Assembly: GCA_963815285.1 (NCBI GenBank)
Contig: CAWFGB010000013.1
Coordinates: 124,001 to 188,000, forward strand
Reading direction: 5' to 3'
DNA length: 64,000 nt
Origin: JACCSI01 sp963815285
Lineage (GTDB): Bacteria; Acidobacteriota; Vicinamibacteria; Vicinamibacterales; UBA2999
In this document: piece after piece, positions 21,538-30,868 of the stretch
How positions within the stretch are numbered: position 1 is the stretch's first letter
Layout: the number at the start of each line of letters is the position of its first letter
Translations under genes and position numbers: made by a program
Notes under the pieces: model-generated
The model's input: only the letters and a program-made list of their open reading frames with translations
The model's database searches: none
What the model was told of the DNA's origin: nothing

Positions 21538-22008
21538 ATGTCTCACTTTGCCACCAACGGCCACCGCGTCAGCCGATGCCGTCCATCGCTCGATGGATGG
21601 TGGATCGCTCGGGCGGCGTCGCTCGGGGGCGTGCGCTTGCCCGCCGATGTACTCCCTGGTCTCGCAATGCTGCTCTTCAATCACACTCTGTATCTTGGCA
21701 GTGACGTGGCCACCGTTGATGTCGATCGTGGAGTGAGTCCCGCCACGATTGACCTCCTGATCACTCGCGGCCCGAATCGCTGGCGCTTCATTCAAGGCAT
21801 CTTCGAGCACCATGGTTCCGCACTTCGATTGTGTTTGGATCTGTCTGGTGCGGGCCGGCCGGCCGCCTTCCAGGCGCCCTTCGGCAGCCGCCATTTCGTG
21901 GTCACTTACGAGCGAGCACCTTTTCGGACGATCGAGCCAGTCACCGCAGATCGCGTGAGATGTTGTGACCTGCACCTGGTCGCTCTGGCGGAACCCTCCG
22001 TTAGCTGA
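21538..22008 (+). CDS. TIGR03067 domain protein
   Basis: 156 residues. From residue ~20 it follows the TIGR03067 pattern: a WW-containing opening (LDGWWIARAASLGGVRLPAD), a central strand with GSDVATVDVD, a DLLITRGPN segment, and GIFEHHGSALRLCLDLSG followed by RPAAFQAP. This beta-rich domain is common in Planctomycetes and Acidobacteriota and has no known role. No signal peptide is visible at the chosen ATG. The longer frame on the opposite strand is a shadow of this gene. Confidence 0.75.
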   Translation: MSHFATNGHRVSRCRPSLDGWWIARAASLGGVRLPADVLPGLAMLLFNHTLYLGSDVATVDVDRGVSPATIDLLITRGPNRWRFIQGIFEHHGSALRLCLDLSGAGRPAAFQAPFGSRHFVVTYERAPFRTIEPVTADRVRCCDLHLVALAEPSVS

Positions 22009-22115
22009 CGCGGCAGTTGGCACCAACGCCATCGGGCTGCATGACATCGGCCACGCAGGAGCGATGTCCCCATTCGAGTTGGATTGACACGACACACCTC
22101 GACGACATGCCGCGC

Positions 22116-23274
22116 TCAGGCCGCGTGGTGTACCGTCTTGGTGTCAGGCGCCGTCCCACGGACGTCACGATACATTTGATACACGGGCGCCAGGGCCTGG
22201 CTCCAGGAACGCGTGACCGCGAACTCTCGCGCCGCGCGGGCCATGTCTGCCAGTAATGTCCCGACGCGAGCAAGACACGCGACGGCAGCGGCCCAGCTTT
22301 TCGGGTCGGCCGTGTCGCAGACCAGCCCTGTCGCGTTTGCACGCATGTGCTCCTGTGGCCCTCCTATTGTGCTGACGACCACTGGCACAGCCGAGGCCTG
22401 CGCCTCGAGCACGACGTTTCCGGCGGTGTCGGTCAAGCTCGGAAAGATGAAGACGTCAGCGCTGGCAAACACATCGGCTACGTCGGTGCGGTTCAACATT
22501 CCGGTAAACACGGCGTCGAGAATCTCGGCTTCCAGTGTCTTTCGATAGGGGCCATCGCCGGTGATGACCATCTGGTGCGGTACCTTGAGAGTGCGAAGTC
22601 TGTACAGCAATTCGGGCAGCTTATCCAATCCTTTCTCGCGCGACAGGCGACCGACATAAAGAAGCACGACCTCTCGCCCGCTAACGCGCCAGCGTTCCCG
22701 CAACCGCCACGACCGCCTTTCGGGCGTGAAGTGGTCGGTGTCGACACCGCGCGGCCAGAGTGCGACGCGGTCTCCTCTGACACCGGACGCAATCAAGTGG
22801 GTCCGCGTCGTCTCCGAAGGCACCAGCGTCTGCGCACAGCGGCCATAGATCCAGCGGAGGTACTGCGCCATCAGCGCTCCGAGCCGCCGAGAGCCGCTGA
22901 AAACGGAGGTATACGTCGCTAGATCCATGTGACAGCTGCCGACGAGCGGAAGCCCTGTCTTCGCCGCAATCCACAGCGCCGTGAGTCCCATCGGCCCTGG
23001 TGTCGCCAGGTGCAGGATTCCGATGTCGTCCTGAACGACCCGACGCAGGGTACTCGCGGTAGTTCGGTACATACATGTCCATCCCCGAGTAAAACGGAAT
23101 GGGCACAGCGAACGATGGCACCGCGAGATAATCTGGCGCATCGATTCCGAGCGCCGACGCCGTGTAGATGCGCAGCGACACATCAGACGGAGCATGATCC
23201 AACAGGGCAGTCAGCGTTGTCGTGACGCCACTGACCTTGTCGAAATCATTGTCGGTGAACACCGCGACGCGCAT
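22116..23274 (-). CDS. GT4-family glycosyltransferase, frameshifted
   Basis: The N-terminal Rossmann part, MRVAVFTDNDFDKVSGVTTT through the FYSGMDMYVPNYRE segment, is in one frame from the ATG at 23274. From about 23050 the protein continues one base further on as LRRVVQDDIGILHLATPGPM. The C-terminal donor-binding domain is complete, with LLYVGRLSREKGLDKLPELL, MVITGDGPYRKTL and the FIFPSLTDTAGNVVLEAQAS nucleotide-sugar segment. It resembles GDP-mannose-type alpha-mannosyltransferases of membrane glycolipid synthesis, but donor and acceptor cannot be read from sequence. It starts two bases after the PHP gene's stop (or overlaps it if the GTG at 23280 is used) and is the last gene of the GT2-PHP-GT4 operon. 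Confidence 0.87.
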
Positions 23275-23276
23275 GA

Positions 23277-24221
23277 TCACGCCGCGAGCTTAGGCACCTC
23301 GGTCAGGACGCGTGCCGGCCGCGCCACCAAATCGAAGAGCAGCTGTTCGTTAAACCGCTCTTCATAGACAAAGTGCAGATACGCGCCGGCCAACGCGATC
23401 GATACCAGCGGCAGCCCGAGGACGCCACCAAACAGCAGGGCATGTGATTGCCAGTTGAGTGGCTGCCGCCACGACGTGCGGCCATGGTCGAGCAGGAGGT
23501 TCCCAGTGAACCGAAAGACATCTGAGCCCATGGTGAAGAAGTTGCCCATCTCGCCACCAATGCGTACCTGCCCAGCCCACAAACCCTGCATGAACTCCGC
23601 CTGCGTCGTTGCGCCCGGCACCTCGGTCCAGGTACGACCAATACCTCGGTGAGTGTGTGAATCGCTGCCGGCAATGCCCGTCTTGCCGGCCGCTTCGGCA
23701 ATGCACTGCGCGGTGCGATTGGTCACCGACAGTCGCGAGCGGTTCTTGACTTCGAGTGCCTGCACCCACGGCAGCAACGCGGCGACGTGGGGCGCTGTGA
23801 TTGGTCCGTTGATGCCCGAGGCCACGTGATTGAGCGAGGTGAACAGGCGCTGCTGGCGAAGGTACGGCATCAGCTGCCGCACGTCGTGGCGCAGCCGCTG
23901 AATCTCGCAATGCTCCGCCTCATTGAGGCCAAACACATTGAGATGCACCTTCACGCCGTCCTCTGCGAACACCCCGGTCACTTCCGAGCCGGCGATCACA
24001 TCCGGGCGATCGCCGAGTGCCAGGGCGCCGCTGATTTCGTCGTGGTCGGTGACGACAACAAGGTCCATGCCACGTGCTTTGGCGACGCGGTATACAGCCT
24101 CGGGCGTGTTGTAGCACTCCCGCACGAAGAAGTGGAGCGAACGAATCGTCGAGTAGCCCGAATGGAACGTGTGGACGTGAGTGTCGAGCTTCACGGTTCC
24201 TCCGTTGCGGGCGGGAGGCAT
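23277..24221 (-). CDS. PHP-domain metal-dependent phosphoesterase with a C-terminal membrane segment
   Basis: 314 residues. The PHP metal site is complete: DTHVHTFHS near residue 14, VVTDHDEISG, AGSEVTGVF, SLNHVASG, and GSDSHTHRGIG for the last metal ligands. Beyond the catalytic domain the chain continues with a hydrophobic helix (LFGGVLGLPLVSIALAGAYL) near the C-terminus, so the enzyme is probably held at the membrane. The start may instead be the GTG nine codons later. Its position between two glycosyltransferases suggests it removes a phosphate from a sugar-phosphate or lipid-phosphate intermediate of the same pathway. Confidence 0.88.
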   Translation of the reverse strand: MPPARNGGTVKLDTHVHTFHSGYSTIRSLHFFVRECYNTPEAVYRVAKARGMDLVVVTDHDEISGALALGDRPDVIAGSEVTGVFAEDGVKVHLNVFGLNEAEHCEIQRLRHDVRQLMPYLRQQRLFTSLNHVASGINGPITAPHVAALLPWVQALEVKNRSRLSVTNRTAQCIAEAAGKTGIAGSDSHTHRGIGRTWTEVPGATTQAEFMQGLWAGQVRIGGEMGNFFTMGSDVFRFTGNLLLDHGRTSWRQPLNWQSHALLFGGVLGLPLVSIALAGAYLHFVYEERFNEQLLFDLVARPARVLTEVPKLAA

Positions 24222-24243
24222 CCCACCACAAGGGGAGAATGCC

Positions 24244-25026
24244 CTAACCGTGTTTCAACAGCTTGGCGATCGTATGTCGAAAGCGCAAATTCTCAATGGC
24301 GAACGTCCCGGTGTACCCCGAGTCCTTAGGGCGGTGATGGAGAATTTCAGAGAGGAAATTTCGCACGTACAGACGGAACACGGCACTCTTGCCCATCACG
24401 TGATACCGCCGGGCCGAGGTAAACAGGTAACAGTCGTACGCCAGTTCCACTGGACCAATGGCGAATAAGCGCCGCCCGACGTTCGTGTCCTCGCCATGAA
24501 ACTCGATCGACGTGTCAAAACCACCAATCCGCTCCAAGGCCTCGCTGCGCGCGGCAAAGTTGCCGCCGTAGAACACCACCCCCATGCGCAGTAGGTGTTT
24601 CACCAGCAGCTGCGTGCCAGGCCCCAATGTGAAGTCGTAGGCTCGTAAGAGCGTGCGCCCCCACCAGTCCCAGTCGTAGAAGCGGTAATTGCCGGAGAGC
24701 GCCACCAAGTGCGGCTTGCGTTCAAAACGCGCCGCAATACGCTCTAGCCAATAGATCGGGGCACGGCAGTCGGCGTCGAGATAGACGAGCAGGTCCCCAC
24801 GTGCCTCTCCTCTTCCACGTTCACGCGCTCTAACCAGCCCCTTCTGAGGCTCATCAATCACAAGCACGCCCGGAATGCCGCGCGCGACGGCGCCGGTGCG
24901 ATCGGTGCTGGCGTTGTTGACGACGAGGATCTCGTCAGGCAGGCGCGTCTGGGCAAGAAGGGAATGCACACACGCGGCGATGAATTTTTCCTCGTTGTGA
25001 GCACAGACGATGACGGTGATCGTCAA
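24244..25026 (-). CDS. GT2-family glycosyltransferase
   Basis: 260 residues with the GT-A fold: TVIVCAHNEEKFIAACVHSL, the nucleotide-binding VVNNASTDRTG, the DXD-type LVYLDADCRAP, GNFAARSEALERIGGFD and GEDTNVGRRL. No transmembrane helix is obvious. It is the first gene of the minus-strand operon, 22 bases before the PHP gene. It probably adds a sugar to a lipid or glycan acceptor made or modified by its neighbours. Confidence 0.92.
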   Translation of the reverse strand: MTITVIVCAHNEEKFIAACVHSLLAQTRLPDEILVVNNASTDRTGAVARGIPGVLVIDEPQKGLVRARERGRGEARGDLLVYLDADCRAPIYWLERIAARFERKPHLVALSGNYRFYDWDWWGRTLLRAYDFTLGPGTQLLVKHLLRMGVVFYGGNFAARSEALERIGGFDTSIEFHGEDTNVGRRLFAIGPVELAYDCYLFTSARRYHVMGKSAVFRLYVRNFLSEILHHRPKDSGYTGTFAIENLRFRHTIAKLLKHG

Positions 25027-25254
25027 GTCGAGGCGCAGCTTACGCCAGAGATGTAACGGCGCGGTGACGACTCTCCTCTTCCTCCCCGCCCGCGCAGGTT
25101 GCTATCCCCTCCGGTCATATGTGCCACCGAGGCGCTCGCCGTCGCAGGCCGTGTCGTCTCGAACTGCAGCCGCAAAACGGTTCAGACTTTTCACCTGACG
25201 TTCATCAAAACGTTACATGTCTCCATTTAGATTCTCTGTCAGGGAGACGCTTCA

Positions 25255-26767
25255 ATGCACAGGTGTGCCGCAGGATGGAGTTTGATCATTGGAATGAGCG
25301 TCCTTGCCGCTGGCAGTGCGCCGACGTCGGGAGCGGAACAGCTGGTGGTAACCGCTGTGCTAAGCACGGCGCCGCTCCACAACTACGAAGACGCGCCGGC
25401 AACGCCCGACGCTGACGATCCTGCGATCTGGATCGACCGTCGTGTGCCCGGGCGCTTCTTGGTCATTGGCACCGCCAAAGATGCCGGGCTTCTCGTCTAC
25501 AACGCGCAAGGCGAGTTGCGGCAGGCGGTTCTCCCGCCGAACGCTCCGCAGATCTCGCCAGAAGATCCAGACACTCCCGCCGACAACGCCGAACCGGATA
25601 ACCCGTGTCCAGAAAGCGCCAGCGGTGAGACGTTTGGCCGATTCAACAACGTCGATATTGCCTACGGCGTCCGTCTCGGTGGCGACCGGGCAGACGTGGC
25701 GGTGGTTTCGGATCGCGGCTGCGACAGGGTTCGGTTCTACAGGATCGATCCCGATGCTGCCGCCGGACCGCTCATCGACATCACTGCGCACGACGCGCCG
25801 CGCGTGTTTCCTGAACGCTTCGAGCAGCCGTCCCCATTGCAGCCGTCAGACGTGGTCGAGGGTTGGCGCGACAACCCAGTGGATGATCAGAACACCGTCT
25901 ACGGTCTGACCGTCGCGCAACACGACGGACACGACGGCCACGACGCCGTCTTTGTCTCCCAGCGAGAACGCGGCCTCGTGCGACAGCTGGCGATCATCGT
26001 CACGCCGGAGGGCGCGTTGAGCTACCGCGTCACGCGTACCTTCTTGTTCAGAACGTCGTTCGTGCTCCGGGACTCAACCCGAGCGGCGTACGACTGGACG
26101 CCCTGCCGCGAAGCAGCGCTCGAAGAGCCGCAGTCAGAGGGGCTGGTATTCGACGCGGTCAGCGACACCTTGTACAGTTGCATTCGAGACCATTGGCCTC
26201 TACAGGTTGCCGCTACAGAACTCTCGTGCCTCGTTCACCGTCGTCACCGTTGACGAGTTGATCGAACCGGTACAGTCCTTCGGTTTGCCCTACCGTGCCA
26301 TTCCTGACGACGACGAGTTCGAATGTGTGTATGGCGCTGCGGATGAGGCGGAGCCCAACGACGTCGTGGCGATTGGATCGACGGCCAACGCCGGCTCGTT
26401 TCTTCAGGCTGATCTCGAAGGATTGAGCGTCGTTGCCAGCGATCGTGGGCGAACGCTCCTCCTCGCCTCCAGTCAGGGCGACTCGAGTTTCCACTTTTAC
26501 GAGATAACGAGAGGCCGCGTGCGGCATCGCGGTTTATTCTTCGTCGCGGGCGTCGAGGACACCGACGGCGTGCACTATGTGCCACCACGCCTCGGGCCGG
26601 ACTTCCCGAATGGGTTGCTCGTGGTCCAGAACGGTGCCGCCCCCGGACCGTCGGACACCAGCGACGTGAACGGGTTTGGATACGACGGGTCTACGCAATT
26701 CATGTACGTCGACTTTGCTGACACGCTCGCGGCGCTCACCCGTTCTTTCGAACAGCTGCGTCGATGA
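25255..26767 (+). CDS. Beta-propeller phytase (3-phytase), frameshifted
   Basis: A secreted protein with a signal peptide. The first frame covers APATPDADDPAIWIDRRVPG, FGRFNNVDIAYGV, VSDRGCDRVRFYRID, TVYGLTVAQH and EEPQSEGLVFDAVSDTLY. One base later, from about 26176, the chain resumes as VAFETIGLYRLPLQN and runs through GLSVVASDRGRTLLLASSQG and HRGLFFVAGVEDTDGVHY. These phrases, including the DDPAIWI opening and the E-GL-V-D and DGxH segments, define six-bladed calcium-dependent phytases that release phosphate from inositol hexakisphosphate outside the cell. The single extra base adjoins GTAC at 26172-26175. A run of alternating HDGHDGHD residues lies near position 225. Confidence 0.88.
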
Positions 26768-27139
26768 GCCCGGCGCCACGGTGCAACGGCGTTTCCTGAA
26801 GTACAGTGCGATTGCTGCGAGCGGCGCAAGGCCGTTACCTGTCGTTAACACTCACGGCCGACACTGCGGCCCATGCGTTCCAAGACTCGTCGTGAATTCT
26901 GGTTTCCACAGCAGCAGTTGCCGCCGGGATGCCGCTGCCCGGCTCGCGCGAACTCGCTCACTCCCCCTCGAGCCCGGCGGGCAGTGCCCGATTGTAATGG
27001 TTGCAAGCGATCGACTCGCAGCCGCCGCGGGACCGCGGCGGCCGCCTTTCCTACTTCGCGTTTACCGGCCGACCCGGCAAAGTCACGCCTCATGGCCATA
27101 GCTGCTTCTTGTCTTTCATCGGGAGCTCACACAGCGTGC
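26768..27139. other. Gap between convergent genes
   Basis: I see no coding sequence with family features. A GC-rich hairpin at 27021-27042 is the only structure noted. Confidence 0.4.
27021..27042. terminator. GC-rich hairpin, possible bidirectional terminator
   Basis: GCCGCCGCGG at 27021-27030 pairs with CCGCGGCGGC at 27033-27042, with only two unpaired bases (in practice a shorter stem with a larger loop). A short run CCTTTCC follows. It lies between the convergent phytase and DJ-1/PfpI genes. The missing strong T run makes the assignment tentative. Confidence 0.4.
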
Positions 27140-28270
27140 TCAGGCGCCGTTGCGGCGAATCTCGGCAGCGGTCGGTTCGTGACCGAGGCCGTCCCCGTCG
27201 ACGACATACTTCGCCGGCAACCGCCCCGCCCCGTGCAGCCGCGCCAGAGCCAGCAAAGCCGCCGGATATCCGTCGGGCGTCGTGCGCGCCGTGATGAACG
27301 GACCGTCGACAACCGCCATGTATGGGCTGCCATTCTTGGAGATGAAGCCTCCGAGCGGCCCGGTGTACTGCTTGATCATCTGTTCGAGGGTAATGGTCGC
27401 CGAGCCATAGTTGGGGCCGTAGCCGCCTTCGACGGGGACGTTCGTAGTCCCGTCCGTGTAGTCGTCCTGCTCGGAATGACCGGTCACGAGGCGGCTCCAG
27501 ACGAGCGGGACCTTCCTCCTCGGATCCGTGGCCTGGATGAGAACCTGCACACCGTAACAGATCGCCACCACCGGCCGGCCCAAGGCGGCGAGCATTTCGA
27601 TCAGAGGCCGGATCGACGTATTTCCCCCGTAGTCCATGTATGCACCGGCGCCGCCGACGATGAAGATGCCGGCGTACTGAGTCGCCTCGCGCAGCCCTTC
27701 GAACAGGGCCTGCCGGTAGGCCTCGCGCGACGCCTCGCCATGCTGCGGTCGCGGTGTCGGCGGGAGCCAGGTGTGCAGCTCGCGCGGCTTGTTCAGCCGC
27801 TGCCCTTCGGTCGTCGTTCGATCGTTGTAGCGCGTGCCCAATGCCGCTTCGCCCGGCGAGACCTGGGCGGCGTTCCATGCCTGATCGCGGAAGCTCGTGT
27901 CGACGCTCACGCCGTAAACGAAGGGCCGTTGCCCGCGCGGCGTGACGTAGTCGACCTCGTACCCGGCGGCGCGGAACACCTGGTCGGTCAGCGTCAGTTC
28001 GGAACTCCAGTATCCGTGCTGCGGGATAACAGCGACTATCTTCCCTGGCTTCTCGCGGATGTCGACTTTCAGGCCGGTGAAGCGCTCGATTTCGCTGAGG
28101 AGGAACGCCTTGTCGTACCGACCGTCGACCATGCGCTGGGCGACCAGCCCGACGGGCGCATCATCGGGAAACTTCATGGAGGGAAATTCGACCGCCGCGG
28201 CGTGGTTGTCCGCAATCGCCCGGGCAACGTCCTCGGGAGAGTCCTGGCTTTTCGCCACTGTCTGCACCAT
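27140..28270 (-). CDS. DJ-1/PfpI-family (type 1 glutamine amidotransferase-like) protein
   Basis: About 376 residues from the ATG at 28270, chosen because GAGGAG lies upstream; the frame is open for 27 further codons. The core has IVAVIPQHGYWSSELTLTDQ, YEVDYVTPRGQRPFVYGV, FIVGGAGAYMDYGG, the nucleophile-elbow phrase PVVAICYGVQVLIQ with the expected Cys, and VPLVWSRLVTGHSEQDD. An ~80-residue N-terminal extension and a long insert make it larger than classical DJ-1 or PfpI. No signal peptide is seen. Family members act as chaperones, deglycase-like enzymes or hydratases; which applies here is unknown. Confidence 0.85.
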   Translation of the reverse strand: MVQTVAKSQDSPEDVARAIADNHAAAVEFPSMKFPDDAPVGLVAQRMVDGRYDKAFLLSEIERFTGLKVDIREKPGKIVAVIPQHGYWSSELTLTDQVFRAAGYEVDYVTPRGQRPFVYGVSVDTSFRDQAWNAAQVSPGEAALGTRYNDRTTTEGQRLNKPRELHTWLPPTPRPQHGEASREAYRQALFEGLREATQYAGIFIVGGAGAYMDYGGNTSIRPLIEMLAALGRPVVAICYGVQVLIQATDPRRKVPLVWSRLVTGHSEQDDYTDGTTNVPVEGGYGPNYGSATITLEQMIKQYTGPLGGFISKNGSPYMAVVDGPFITARTTPDGYPAALLALARLHGAGRLPAKYVVDGDGLGHEPTAAEIRRNGA

Positions 28271-28687
28271 CACAGCCTCCTCAGAAAAATGGGTCCCACC
28301 GCGATCCGCAATCGTGCAGGCCATCATGACGACCTTCGCCCGTTGTCGCACGCAGAATCGCGGCGGTGTCCTTCATTACACATGATGATGCCCCTTTCGT
28401 CGAGCACCGATCGGTCGCAGGAAATTGGGGGGTCTTACCCAGTTCCTGGAGGTGAGCTGGAACAACAAAAGGCCGACCGCTTCGCCTGGCATCGGGAAGC
28501 TGATCGACCTCATGTCTAAACTCCCTTACCTTGGCTGCTCATCGTGATCGCTGTTCCGACGAGGCATTCATCCTCCTGCAGTGTGTGTCACGACGAAGGG
28601 CTTGAGAATTGAGCGCGAGCTTCTGGTCTGGATCTGGTATCCGGCCGCAGCTAGGAAGTCGAAGTCGCCTGGACACCGGTGAAGGGG
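28271..28687. other. Gap with a possible short esterase relic
   Basis: Most of this stretch shows nothing. At about 28605-28670 the plus strand reads RIERELLVWIWYPAAA, which resembles the N-terminal strand of PAF-acetylhydrolase-like esterases. It covers fewer than 30 residues with no start or continuation, so it is at best a trace of a lost gene. Confidence 0.25.
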
Positions 28688-29119
28688 CTACTGTGCCGGT
28701 GTTCTAAGTGGGTTCACGACACGCACGCCTCGATAGCTCTGACCGTCCGACAGACCCTCCGAGTACAGGACCTCCGCACTTGATGCTTGAGCAGCTTGCA
28801 GCACCAGCGCGTCCCAGAACGAAATCTGATACTGCGCTTCGAGATCGTGTGCTTCCAGAATCGACTCGCCGCCGTTTACGACGACTTGCCACGTCAGGTA
28901 ATCGGCGACGACTTCGCGCGTGGCTTTGGCGTCGAGCGGACGGCCAGCCTTCCGACGAAGACTGACGGCGAGTTCCTGGAGCACCTGCGTGCTCACGACA
29001 CCAGTCCGATCCCGCCACAGCTCCTCCACGAGGGCCCTGGCGCGTTCGTGCTTCACGCCGGCAGCCTTGTCGTGCGCGTACATCAAGATGTTCGTATCGA
29101 CGAAGTACTTATCGCTCAT
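28688..29119 (-). CDS. PIN-domain toxin (VapC-like RNase)
   Basis: 143 residues from the ATG at 29119. It has the PIN acidic residues in FVDTNILMYAHD, a mid-chain glutamate (QVLQELAVSL) and the aspartate of ISFWDALVLQAAQ, followed by LYSEGLSDGQ. The start overlaps the end of the antitoxin gene by 11 bases, as is usual for toxin-antitoxin pairs. The frame is open further upstream but only over the antitoxin. The product is expected to be a magnesium-dependent RNase held inactive by its partner. Confidence 0.9.
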   Translation of the reverse strand: MSDKYFVDTNILMYAHDKAAGVKHERARALVEELWRDRTGVVSTQVLQELAVSLRRKAGRPLDAKATREVVADYLTWQVVVNGGESILEAHDLEAQYQISFWDALVLQAAQASSAEVLYSEGLSDGQSYRGVRVVNPLRTPAQ

Positions 29120-29330
29120 GAAGCTCGTCGCGCGACTTGGGCGGCGTCCATTGCAGGTCGAGGCCCTCGCGCAGCCTGGCAAGCGCGCGGCGGCGCGCCT
29201 TGTCGAAAGCCTTTCGTTCCCGCACGATGGCTTCGAGGCGGTCAGTCAGAAGGGCACTTATCGACCGTCCCTCTTCGGCGGCCACCACACGGACCTCGCG
29301 GAGCAGGTCAGCGTCAAGTTTCAGAGTCAC
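29109..29330 (-). CDS. Ribbon-helix-helix antitoxin of the PIN toxin
   Basis: 73 residues with an N-terminal strand TLKLDADLLREVRVVAAEEG and helix RSISALLTDRLEAIV, which form a short ribbon-helix-helix DNA-binding unit, followed by a charged tail that should bind the toxin. The start is a GTG at 29330; the preceding codons would read IIKTN, so the natural start may have been an upstream codon that is now ATC. It should repress its own promoter. Confidence 0.85.
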   Translation of the reverse strand: MTLKLDADLLREVRVVAAEEGRSISALLTDRLEAIVRERKAFDKARRRALARLREGLDLQWTPPKSRDELHER

Positions 29331-29515
29331 GTTGGTTTTGATGATCTGGCACGTTATTCAGTGCTGCACATTTTACGTGGTCAGCCACCGTCCGGCAAGG
29401 CCGTGGATGGTCGCGGGCAGTTGAATTGCGTGTGGGTTGGATTGAGCCGACCATTGACGAAGAACTCGCGGCGACTCGCGGTGAACGCAATCTTGGCCAG
29501 ACCTAACTCGTTGGC

Positions 29516-30868
29516 GTGATGTCAAAACCGTTGTTCATGCTGAGCTCGACTCTCGTGCTGCGGGGCACTTCTGGCGGCATAGGAACCTGCACGGCGATCT
29601 GGTTCTTACTAGCGTTGTCGAGTGGGCTGTCCACGCGCTCCGCGTTCGCCCAGACACCCAGTCCAAGCGAACTCGTCGCCGCGCTCGATAACCCGGAGAC
29701 CGAATGGCTGGCGACTGCGGAGCTGCAGGCTATACCTAACGGCGCACTCCCGATGCTGCTGCAACCAGGACGGATTGTTTCGGACCCGCACGATCGATGG
29801 ACAGCTCAGATGCTGGCGCTGGCTAAACTCGGAGAACCCGCAATCCCGTCGATCACGGGCCGGGTGATCGAAATCCTCAAAGTGGGCGATTCCAACGCAT
29901 TTGCAGCAGCACACCCTCTCATAAAGGTGCTCGGATCCATGGGACCGGCTGCGGTTCCGGCGCTGCTTCAGATTGCTGAGACAAGCACGATTCCGTATGT
30001 CACCTTCGACGCTTTGGATGAAATCGTTCGCCTCGAGCCACGGACAAGCGTCTTTGGCCAGTCTGTCGCCCCGTGGCTGTTCTGGAGACCGACCGACGCG
30101 CGGGTGGACGAACTGCGGCGGGAGCTCGTGCCACACCTGCCGCGCCTCCGAAGGCTGATGGAACGCGCTCTAACGGAGTGGAAACCACAATCACCCGCTC
30201 CGCACCGTGCTGCGGCGTACCTACTGGCCCGATGGGGCGAAGGCCAGACCCGCGCACGCGGGCTTCAAGGACTCGAGGAGCTGGCGCGAGCAAGCGAACC
30301 GTTCTATTACAACCTCGAGTCGATCCGTCTGCTCCACGCACTCGGAGTTCCAGAGACGATAAGCCTGATCCGACGGACCGCTGCGAGAGTACCGGACACC
30401 AACGATCTGAAAGGCCAGTACCTGCTCAGCATGGCCATCGCGCTGCACCAACTTGGCGACCGCGATTACGCGCTGTTCCTTTCCGTGGCGTTGAGTGATC
30501 CCCGGCCCTACGTGCGAATGGACGCCGCCCGATTCGTCGACGCCTCGGGTGAAATCTCCCACGTAGCACTTCTCTTGCCCTTGCTCGACGATCAGGCAGA
30601 GTGGAACGGTCGAACGGTTGCGCAAGTAGTTTTGGAATCGCTTCAGCAATTGACGCTAGAACAAATCGGCGCCGAACCGAAGACGTGGCGCACATGGTTT
30701 GAAGCCAATCGTGAGGTCTCGCGGGCCACGTTGGTTGCTCGACGAGTCAAGGCACACCTTGCTGTCGTTCGACAGGTGCCGATCTGGGAAGCAAACCGTT
30801 GGGTGGATGAGTTCGATGGCTCTGACGGCGCGGCCGTCCTTCCTCTCATCGATCAATACCTCGACTGA
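29516..30868 (+). CDS. Secreted HEAT-repeat protein, N-terminal part of an interrupted gene
   Basis: 450 residues from a GTG/ATG pair at 29516/29519. A signal peptide (WFLLALSSGLSTRSAFAQ) is followed by alpha-helical repeats typical of HEAT domains, for example PSITGRVIEILKVGD, HPLIKVLGSMGPAAVPALLQ and RPYVRMDAARFVDASGE. The frame stops at 30866. Helical repeat sequence then appears one base out of frame (DEISTRVLSLQTRVEAAGVQ) and returns to the original frame near 30938. The single-stop model and a two-frameshift model both fit, but the helical phrase favours two shifts. Likely a periplasmic scaffold if intact. Confidence 0.7.
   Translation: MMSKPLFMLSSTLVLRGTSGGIGTCTAIWFLLALSSGLSTRSAFAQTPSPSELVAALDNPETEWLATAELQAIPNGALPMLLQPGRIVSDPHDRWTAQMLALAKLGEPAIPSITGRVIEILKVGDSNAFAAAHPLIKVLGSMGPAAVPALLQIAETSTIPYVTFDALDEIVRLEPRTSVFGQSVAPWLFWRPTDARVDELRRELVPHLPRLRRLMERALTEWKPQSPAPHRAAAYLLARWGEGQTRARGLQGLEELARASEPFYYNLESIRLLHALGVPETISLIRRTAARVPDTNDLKGQYLLSMAIALHQLGDRDYALFLSVALSDPRPYVRMDAARFVDASGEISHVALLLPLLDDQAEWNGRTVAQVVLESLQQLTLEQIGAEPKTWRTWFEANREVSRATLVARRVKAHLAVVRQVPIWEANRWVDEFDGSDGAAVLPLIDQYLD

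Noticed and set aside
21436..22095. A 219-codon minus-strand open frame
   Set aside because: The opposite strand matches the TIGR03067 pattern over its whole length, so this frame is its shadow.
25918..25950. HDGHDGHD coding repeat in the phytase gene as a CRISPR-like or mobile repeat
   Set aside because: The short direct repeats are within a conserved open frame and simply encode alternating His/Asp/Gly.
26873..28519. A 548-codon plus-strand open frame
   Set aside because: It is antisense to the DJ-1/PfpI gene, has Arg/Pro-rich composition with no family features, and reflects high GC codon use.
28605..28670. Possible PAF-acetylhydrolase-like esterase gene
   Set aside because: Only about 20-30 residues resemble the family; there is no start, continuation or active-site motif.
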